A DNA stretch of 64,000 nt from Asterias amurensis (taxonomy: Eukaryota > Echinodermata > Asteroidea > Forcipulatida > Asteriidae): positions 10,417,391-10,481,390 of the forward strand of contig NC_092657.1 in the NCBI RefSeq assembly GCF_032118995.1, in the 5' to 3' direction. Shown here piece after piece: positions 56,526 to 64,000 of this stretch. Made by a program: the position numbers and the translations under genes. Below the pieces are notes generated by a model that did not search any database, was not told where the DNA came from, and was given only the letters and a program-made list of their open reading frames with translations. Each line of letters begins with the position of its first letter. Within the stretch, counting starts at the first letter, position 1.

Positions 56526-56894
56526 GTAAACTGGACTCCGGAAATGTGTGGATTGGCGTGGTTACTAAAAATATACTTGTTTTGTTAAGATCACCGGAAA
56601 TGGGTGTAGCGTTGGCGGGAAACGTAGATTACAGTGTCAGTCGATGGTTGAAGCTTGATTAAGATAGACGTGTGCTTGAAACTGTGAATAAAAGATTGTT
56701 GTTAGTTAAGTAAGAACAGTTTGAATTGTCCGTCATTTGTGTTGCGTTTTGCACCAGGAATTACAAGAACCAGAAAAATAAACCATGTTACAATGCCATG
56801 AATTTCATCATCAGGTTTTTGTTCATTTCCATTTACCCTTCTGAACCAATTTTTTAATATAAATCATTAACAACTGCATTTTTCTCAGAGCAAA

Positions 56895-58448
56895 ATGCCT
56901 CGACAGTATGATAAAACTGGTTTGCGACAAAAGTATAGCACAATCACTCTAAAAATATAGAGGTGAAATAAGTCAACGTGAAGCAGAAGGGCTATACAAG
57001 ATTCCAAGACAAACGCTCAGAGAGCACATCGCAGATCCCAATCTTAAATACGGATCAGGAAGAGCTACAGACCTACTCTTGGTAAGAGCCATTATTGCAG
57101 CTGGGGAGTATGCGTGTCCAATGGAGAAATCAGATATACTAGACACAACAGAAGAGTATGTCGCATCTCTGGCAAAGAAGACCTGGTTCAAGAATAACGT
57201 CCAGGCGACGATTGGTTCTACCGCTTCACAAGACGCTTGATGACTGAACTTGCCCCTAAAAAAACAGGTGTTAACCATCTCCAGGGCTACATCCTGCACT
57301 GAGTTTGTCATATCAAAGTTCTTTGCCATTTAAGAACAGAACGTTGGTGAGCTAGGAATCCGTGATTCTCCTGCTCAAATCATCAATATGGACGAGACAG
57401 GCTTTGTCACCGATCCAAAATGCAAGAGAGTATTTGTAAAGAAAGGGAAACGCAAACCCAGAGTTGTCATTCCAGGTAGTGGGAAAGAAATGTACTCAAT
57501 GTCTTGGGATGGGTTGCTGCAAATGGTACAGTGTTCCCCCCATAAAGCCTCTACCAGGCCAAGAACTTGTATGATTCTTGGTGTGTTGGTGGTCCTTATA
57601 GTGCAGGGTACTTGACAACTGATTCAGGATGGATGGAAGGGACAACACTGGCCTCATGGTTCGAGAAGCGCTTCTTATACCACGTCAGACACATCAAGAA
57701 ACCCATTCTGGTGTTGTTCGATGGGCACAGTAGTCACATCACTGTAGATCTAATAACCACGGCCAAAGCACACAATGTGCACCTTCTCTGTATGCCAACG
57801 CACTGTTCGCTGCACCTTCTCTGTATGCCAACGCACTGTTTCGCATGTTCTAAAACCTTTAGATGTTGGTGTGTTTGGTCCTACCAAAAAAGACTGGGGC
57901 AAAGTCCTGAAGCAGCACTACAAGGGTAGTCGACTGAAAAGTTGTGTGACAAGTCATTTTTCCTGGCCTGCTGAAGCAGCTGTATGCTAAGGCTTTCCGT
58001 AAACAGCATGTTATCTCTGGTTTCATGAAAAGCGGAATATATCCAGTGGACAGACATGCCATTCCCACAGAGAAGCTTCTTCCAGCCAAGGTGTGCTTCC
58101 GTCCAGATACAGATACATGTAGTCCTACATGTAGCACGGTACAAGTTAATCAGGACACACAGATGAGTTCAGACCAAGTTGCAGCTTCATGTTCCAGTGT
58201 AGATGAAGGTGAGATCACGCAGCCAACACTATTAAGTCCAGCACCTGATCTTTCTGGGGAAACACAGAGTCAAGCCCACGTTAGCTCTCCACCAAGTCCG
58301 TTCTAGTGAAGATGACTCCCTCACTGATCCTCTCACGCCAAAGCGAGCAATGAAGGTCGCAGTGCTTAACTCATTGCAGAAACGACAGGCACCAGTTAAT
58401 GAAAAGAAAAAGGGGGAAAGCTGTGAAGAGATCGTTTGGGGAATAGCC
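56895..58448 (+). pseudogene. pogo/Tigger-type transposase remnant
   Basis: Order: MPRQYDKTGLRQKYS with a psq-type helix-turn-helix (ISQREAEGLYKIPRQTLREH, near 56.96 kb); DDWFYRF-like CENP-B part (57.2 kb); catalytic core starting INMDETGFVTDPKCKRVFVK (57,388); VLFDGHSSHITVDLITTAKA (57.71 kb); and LDVGVFGPTKKDWGKVLKQH (57.86 kb). This matches DDE_1 pogo transposases, the three acidic residues lying in the DETGF, DGHSSH and LDVGVF motifs. The tail encodes SSEDDSLTDPLTPKRAMK. Stops or shifts near 56.95, 57.2, 57.33, 57.5, 57.6, 57.8 and 58.31 kb break it. A 33-bp duplication at 57,779-57,844 repeats the CMPTHC coding stretch. Confidence 0.8.
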
Positions 58449-59486
58449 TAAGGGAGCGTCTCAAAAGTCGGGGAACGTTCCCGTCAAAACGGAACGCATG
58501 ATATTTTGACCAATCCCTTGGGAACGTTCCAACGGGAACAATCTTCCTGGACGTCCAAAGGGGAACATTCGCACATTGCTAATTCGTACCAGATTGCGTG
58601 CATATGTTTGCACTCCATTGCCGGAGTTGCGTTGACTCGGTCAAGAAGTAAACAAACGACAACAAAAGGTAGGTTCATATATAATTGTTTTTAAACAATT
58701 CGACTACTTTTAAATATAGTTTCAAATTTGTCATAATTATTAACGTTATTTCTTAGTACAATATAGGATAGGAGGTTAATCTTATTTTACAAAATTTCCA
58801 CACTTCAGAGATGCGTAGTGTCATTTTTAACTGCAGTTAAGTGGTGACCAATGACTGAGCAATCGCTTTTTTGGGTTTACATACGCGCGGGCGTTTTTAC
58901 CTGGGTCTCGGGCGTTTTTATCCCAACACCCGGGTAAAAAGGCCCGCCAAACTTCCTTTCAAAAAGCAAGGAAAATGTCCCTTTATCAACATAGTGAGTA
59001 GATTTTTATATTTGCACACAATAGAGGAGATATGTAATGGATTAAACCACACATTTATTTCCCTCTGTCTCCAAGAAATTCTGAGACATTTCTCATAAAC
59101 TAGAAAAAGGGCGTTTTTACCCCAATTTCCCTATAGAAGGTCCCTGCTTTCAGGTATATTGAAACTTTAGTTTTCTGGAAGCATACTAGTTGTAAAACGG
59201 TTTATTTAAAAGCTCACCTTTGGTCATCAACTCGTCCAGACTCTCAGCTTTTACTACCACCTTTATTGATCTTGCTCCATTCCAAACTTTGTATAGAGGC
59301 ATGTTGTAATGGCTGTGCTTGGGGCATTGTGAAATAAAATAGTTTTCTAATTATTGTTTCTAATTACTGTATTAATTTCATTAGGATCTTTCCATGGAAA
59401 AACAACATTTCTCACAATTGTTAAAGAGAGATTTGTAATTCCCCAAAAATGAGCATTAAAGTATTATAATAGGTGAGCATAGTAGT
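58449..59486. other. Spacer with hairpin of GGGCGTTTTTACC repeats
   Basis: 58,470-58,545 carries GGGAACGTTCC twice. 58,886-58,957 folds as GCGGGCGTTTTTACCTGGGT against CACCCGGGTAAAAAGGCCCG; GGGCGTTTTTACCC recurs near 59,110. No gene. Confidence 0.5.
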
Positions 59487-60306
59487 GTAACGAAATGGTA
59501 CCGCGCGGTGGCGCTCCAGGCTTAGCGCGAGAGTAGACGCCCTTAGCGCGCGAAAGGGCGGTTTGGCGCGGCGCTGGCTGCCGCGGGGCATTATGGGGAG
59601 CACGCTGCTGCCTCGTGCGTGGAGAGTGCGTAGCGGGCAGTTGCAGACTGGACAGCGAATGGTACAGACTGTGTTTTCAATAGTGGTGTTTAACAATTGG
59701 CGGGGAGGATTAAGGAGGCGACGTGATACGTGTGTTCACGTGTCGGGAGTAGTAGCAGGGCTAGCGTGGGGAGTTTTAGGAGTTGCGGTGCGTGGTGCTG
59801 ACAGTTGTGTAATCGAGGGGTAGGTTTTATTGGATTATTTTCTGTGTTATTTATTGCAAGTTGGACGTAGAGACGTGCGGTAATCCACTCCCGTAAGGAG
59901 GTCACATTGCATTGTATTGTTTGCTCTGGAGTCCGGGATTTTATCAGGCCCTAAAGGCAGCTTTGGTTTTACTGTAAATGCGGTTCGGTTACTTTAAGTT
60001 AGTTCCAGTTACCTTTAGTGATTTTCCACTTGCTTAAGGAATAACCAGTTACTTTTAAGTAACTGGTTATTCCTTAAGCAAGTGGAAAATCACTTAAGAT
60101 CACCGAAATCCCTTAAAAGGGATTTCGGTGATCTTAAGTGTAGTCAGTTGCCTTAAGGGACCATTTCTGGCCTTAAGGAAAGGAGGGTTACGTAGTTGGA
60201 ATCAGGAATTACTGTGCTTTAGTAGAGATAATAAATAAAACGGATCAATAGTCAATCAGTAACTTGTCTCAGCCCTCACTCCTTGGAAGTCAACAGTTTC
60301 TTACAG
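59487..60306 (+). mobile_element. Possible solo LTR (fossil), GC-rich 5' part
   Basis: An ~820-bp block begins TGTAACGAAATGG and ends CTTACA, with an AATAAA at about 60,231-60,240 before the end and a strongly GC/CpG-rich first third. That layout suggests a retroelement LTR, but no second copy, target duplication or internal region is visible, so a CpG-rich regulatory island remains possible. Confidence 0.3.
60017..60140. repeat. Two abutting near-perfect palindromes
   Basis: Palindrome 1: 60,017-60,094, 78 bp, all positions pair except the two central T's. Palindrome 2: 60,091-60,140, 50 bp, all pair except two central A's. They share CACT at 60,091-60,094. Repeated TTAAG steps occur through both. 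The pair can extrude as two loopless hairpins side by side. Confidence 0.97.
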
Positions 60307-60310
60307 TTTC

Positions 60311-61085
60311 TAGACCCCTTCCCCCACGTTTTATTACATGCGGCGATATACGGTTGCCTAACGACCTCACCCCAAGTGCCAGCAGGACTACCGCTCGTCC
60401 TGTGCTGGTGACCACCTGACGGGAATTGCTACAGTAGTAAAAATTATGTAAACCTATGTGAAAAAATGTTTCACCCTCCCCCCCCCCCCCCCCACAAACC
60501 ACGGTTGTTTACGTTAGTTATAGGTTGTGCAAATGGGGACAGACATTTTGGTCACAAAATGTCTTTTATGGAAACTCAATTACTGTAATAACTAATAATT
60601 ATTCTAATACCCATGGCAGTCTACAATCATTAGTTAACATTGAAGATGTATTTGGTCATTTGTTGAATACTAAGTTATCACTTTTCAGGCCATTAGGTTT
60701 GGCCTTTTTCTCAGAACAGTTTTTGAAGGATCCTCACTAAAGATCTGATGGGTATAGTTTTGTTAAAATGTTTTTAACAATCATGCACAGCTACATGTAC
60801 AGGATGACAGGGCCAAAACAACTGTTATTCCTCACTCTCTATTATATTTCTTACAAATTTAGTGTGAATTAGACCAAATAAAACATGCCTACAACATGCC
60901 TAAACCATGGAGGAAAGAATGCTTAAACTTGCTCTCTAAATTTCCATGCACTATTTGGAAATTGACTGGTGCCCGTATTTGTCACACACACAAACACGGT
61001 TCTTATAGCGGTGGACACTCAATGTTATTTTCACCAGAGCAACCTGAGTGTTTGATCAATTTCAACTTCATATGTATTGGCTTCA
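60311..61085. other. Unannotated spacer
   Basis: C-tract at about 60,477-60,493. No gene recognised. Confidence 0.4.
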
Positions 61086-61895
61086 ATTATACGCTTACAT
61101 TCCTTCAAGTTACGCAATAATATAAAAAGGCACGTTTTTCAAGCCTGAGTCAAGCTACGCTTACGTTCAATATGCAGCTACGTTTACGTTTCAAGATATA
61201 TAGATGGTATATACAAAAGGTACGCTTTCAATCCGCAGTCAAGTTACGCTTACGTTCCATACGCAGCTGCGTTTACAATCCAAGATACCAAGCTACGATT
61301 ACGTTCCAATATATGCTTACGTTCCAAAAGATATGGTTACGTTCCAAGATTATAAACTGTTTCACTTAGAACACAGGGGCCCTCAGTTTCATCTGTTTTT
61401 AGCAGAAAATATCCAAAAATGTAGTCGGCCACCAGCCACAAGTTAACCAGGAAGTTGGTGCCAGGAATGCTGTATTTACTTGTCACTGTCCCATCGTATT
61501 CTAGGTAAGTTTTTTGTGTTCTTCGTGACGATCTTTAGATGTACGTCGAAGCACGACTACCTCCATCGTCGAAGGATTTGCCTGATCCGTATAAATGCTG
61601 GTTGTTTATACTATATGGAGAGACTGGATCCTTATGCTGCGTCGTAGTAAACAATGCTATAAAAAAAGCACCAGTCTACTTGCAATATTGTGCGACGATG
61701 CCACGAAGACTTGACAGTTGCAACGGCTGGAAACACGTTTACGCTGGCCTTTTACCACTTTTGGGTTTTGTAATAATTTTTTGCTAATTACGTGACATTT
61801 TGATGATTTTTTTTTACAGCAATCATGTATAAAAATATTATTTATGATTCTACAGCCCTAAACTGCGTACACGGTGAGCCGGTGTGTCCCATTAA
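61086..61895 (-). mobile_element. Partial inverted copy of the 42-kb TTAA element
   Basis: 61,091-61,350 is the reverse complement of part of the GTAAGCGTAGCT repeat (e.g. GCCTGAGTCAAGCTACGCTT). 61,720-61,891 matches the left end of 42,387-44,359 in reverse (GCAACGGCTGGAAACACGTT ... GGTGAGCCGGTGTGTCCCA), followed by TTAA at 61,892-61,895. The middle (61.37-61.70 kb) differs and holds an 82-codon open frame of unknown nature. The other end of the element is missing. Confidence 0.8.
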
Positions 61896-63510
61896 CCGGC
61901 ACTGTGTTGCAGATAATTTGTTACGCAAGTCTGTACGGACAGTGTGACAGTATGGACAGTGCAGGGAGAAAAGGCAAATCCAACACCTTCTTTGAAACCT
62001 CCCATCAAATTTGCTGCTAGGTGTGTCTGCACCAAAAGCAACAAGGCCGCCTTTAATAAGTTTTCTGCCACCTCCAAATTCGAAGTCAATTACCATGGAG
62101 GATAACTCATTGACCGTTGCAATAAAATCACCCAATGTCATCTATGCCATGTCTATTTAAATGGCAAGTCTTTGCGATGGCTATTAGATTCAGTGATGAC
62201 AAGCGAGATCTATCTTGTGGTGGAGTGTTTGCTAGAGTCACGTAGAACAAATTTTATGTTTCTTTGTAGGAGTATCAAAGGGTTTACAAATTCTAGATCA
62301 TCGGTGTACAGTATTATCTGGATGGCTTGGCTAATGTGACCAAAGAGTGGATGGTTTTTAACATAGTTGCCATCACATACGTCAATCATGTATCCATTGT
62401 TACCGACTAGAGGATTAACAATACATTGTTGTATTTCAGGCATTCTTAGCAATGTGCCCATAAGATCTTTTAAAGGGATAAAGTACCCCTGGGGTGGATT
62501 TCACAAAGAGCTAGGACTAGGCTTATCTCGAGTTAGGACTTACTGGTCCTAACTTAGGACTATCCATGCAATTTGTATATCTCCTAGAACTAGTACTAAG
62601 TTAGGACTAACTTAGTACTAGTCCTAGGAGATACTAGTCCTAACTTTGTGAAATCGACCACAGATCTTTGACTACTTGAACCTGTCCTTTTACATGTTTA
62701 TTTCTATGTCCTAAAACAACTTCCTGTGGTGTTATACAGGGACACTTTAGTTTGTAAAACTACTCTCACTTGTATGGTGTTTGAAATTCAGACATACTGT
62801 CACTTATCTCGCCAATCAAGTCCTGGAAAATATCAGTGTCAATGTTTTGCTCAAGAAGAAGCCTTTCAAATGATTGTTTTTGCCTTCCAAATTGATAGTC
62901 GACCATATATTTTCTGTTCTCCATGATTGAACTTACTGCTTTTTTGAGTCAATTTAAGCCTGGTTTCTTAATGCAAAGCATTTGAGGCAAGCAGCATCTT
63001 ATCATCTTCCCCTTTTTCATTCTGCACATGGCCACCATTAACATCATCTTCACCATCTACATCCAATGACTCTGCCAACTCATCCAAACTTGGACGCCTA
63101 CCCTTTCTCTGTGTGCTTTACTTACATGAACTATAAAGAAACATTTCCATCTTTAGGCCAGGTTTCTCAGTAACCTGCTTGTGTTTTTGCTAATTTTTTG
63201 CTTTTTTTGCTGTTCTCTTTTTATAACCATTGTATTATTGGTTTCTCTTGTAAATCTTTGATGTGCAATTCTTTAATACATGTTTGTGTTTTTTCATGTT
63301 TGCTGGCAAATAAAATGAAATGAAATGAAAAGGAAATGAAAGATTGCCCAGGTTTTACTGCTAAAACCACAATTCCCCAAATCGAAGTACACTTTAAAGC
63401 GGGGATCATTTCTGTGTGTCCTTGTAACATAATTAGTAAATTCTTTGAAGCTTTCACTACCAAAGCAAGGACACAACTTCCCCATTTTACAAGACCTTAT
63501 CATTTTTCAT
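61896..63510 (-). pseudogene. Transposon-type gene remnant with zinc-finger start and YTDDLEFVNPL core
   Basis: Minus strand. 63,503-63,360: CPCFGSESFKEFTNYVTRTH, a C2H2-like finger. About 63,120-62,970: GRRPSLDELAESLDVDGEDD, acidic. 62,920-62,690: DTDIFQDLIGEISDSMSEFQ, then EVVLGHRNKHVKGQVQVVKD. After a MITE, it resumes at about 62,480 with FIPLKDLMGTLLRMPEIQQC, DGNYVKNHPLFGHISQAIQI and ILYTDDLEFVNPL. 62,141-61,900: DFIATVNELSSMVIDFEFGG and FDGRFQRRCWIC. The YxDDxExxNPL protein is known to me only as an uncharacterised multi-copy family of fish and invertebrates, presumably transposon-borne. Several shifts and stops. Confidence 0.5.
62488..62668. mobile_element. MITE family C (GGTGGATTTCACAAAG ends), inserted in a gene remnant
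   Basis: GGTGGATTTCACAAAGAGCT (from 62,493) pairs with CTTTGTGAAATCGACC (to 62,661). The interior is built from AGTTAGGACTAG/CTAGTCCTAACT inverted units. It splits the minus-strand frame between VQVVKDLW and FIPLKDL. A short palindromic MITE type I have seen in several marine invertebrate genomes. Confidence 0.8.
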
Positions 63511-64000
63511 GCTTAAAAAAGGAATAACTGACAAGGCCCATAGAATCAAAACAACAAAAGTTAAATCCAGTCAGCTGATCATGCCAGTGTAGTGTGCTTA
63601 CGAACTACAACTAGTCAATTCAATGTCAAACAAAATGTCGCTAACGTTACATGTTTTGATGGTGTTTTATGGTCAATACATCGCTTGTGTACGTCATGTA
63701 CATCGTGTACAAAGACAAGAAGAGCTAACTATGTATAATCGAACATAGGCGTACATGTGCATTTTAAATTAGTCAAATCTATAGAGCACGCCACGTCGTA
63801 CAGTTGTGACGCGCAACGTTAGCTGCATGTACAGCATGTACAGTCATGACAGCAGGGGCTTGGTTTGAACACAGAACAGTTGTTTGTTAGTTTCTCTACT
63901 GTCCAATAGACTGCAACTTTACTCTAAAAAGGCAGATTGCTGTAAATTTTGCATTATTCTAGGTAAGACGCCGTTCGTAACACACTCATTTTTGAATTGT
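63511..64000. other. Unannotated spacer
   Basis: No feature recognised. An (AAATG)n run lies just before, at about 63,308-63,340. TGTACA steps are frequent near 63.69-63.84 kb. Confidence 0.4.

Noticed and set aside
60017-60140. Parvovirus-like terminal hairpin
   Set aside because: Only the shape is similar. No replication or capsid gene or matching second terminus is present nearby.

Overview
The window looks like accessory, repeat-dominated DNA from a marine deuterostome, most likely an echinoderm and perhaps a sea star. The basis is AT-rich sequence, no operons, GT-AG introns, tRNA-derived SINEs, and several TTAA-flanked MITE families of a kind I associate from memory with asteroid genomes. 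There is also a foldback transposon built like the sea-urchin TU elements. The species call is inference. No complete, confidently named host gene is present. Most long open frames are by-products of tandem repeats whose unit is a multiple of three.

Left third (1-25 kb). A hAT transposase remnant lies at 2.1-3.2 kb. Two large arrays of one 69-bp repeat face each other in inverted orientation (4.7-6.0 kb and 19.1-20.9 kb), each preceded on its own strand by decayed exon-like sequence. Between them are three copies of a 382-bp palindromic TTAA MITE (family A; the first is at 1.07 kb), copies of a second TTAA MITE (family B), tRNA-derived SINEs (SINE-A, SINE-B) and several short perfect hairpins. 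One family-A MITE sits exactly inside a SINE-A tail and duplicates its TTAA.

Middle (25-48 kb). A GC-rich retroelement fossil (25-26.6 kb) is followed by a decayed multi-exon transposon gene with an HGKG-x-DG signature and an in-frame acidic minisatellite (26.6-29.9 kb). A 994-bp foldback element with 16-bp tandem repeats in its inverted arms and a perfect 8-bp target duplication (31.85-32.85 kb) is nested in further transposon-gene debris. A piece of a Dicer/RIG-I-type DExH helicase lies at 39.4 kb, a tRNA-like unit bounded by 20-bp inverted repeats at 40.05 kb, and a 1,973-bp TTAA element packed with a higher-order GTAAGCGTAGCT-type repeat at 42.4-44.4 kb. A CR1-like LINE remnant at 46.7-47.3 kb is broken by an end of the same foldback family.

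Right third (48-64 kb). Two candidate spliced genes keep their frame across introns. One, on the minus strand (48.7-47.8 kb), has a ubiquitin-like N-terminus. The other, on the plus strand (50.7-53.0 kb), is a basic Ser/Pro-rich protein whose intron holds an RTE-like LINE 3' end. Then come a ~120-bp tandem repeat, a decayed pogo/Tigger transposase (56.9-58.4 kb), a GC-rich possible solo LTR containing two abutting near-perfect palindromes (60.02-60.14 kb), a partial inverted copy of the 42-kb TTAA element (61.1-61.9 kb) and a transposon-gene remnant split by a MITE (61.9-63.5 kb). The region behaves as a nest of transposons with few host exons rather than a co-regulated gene set. All domain calls are from reading by eye; no database search was run.
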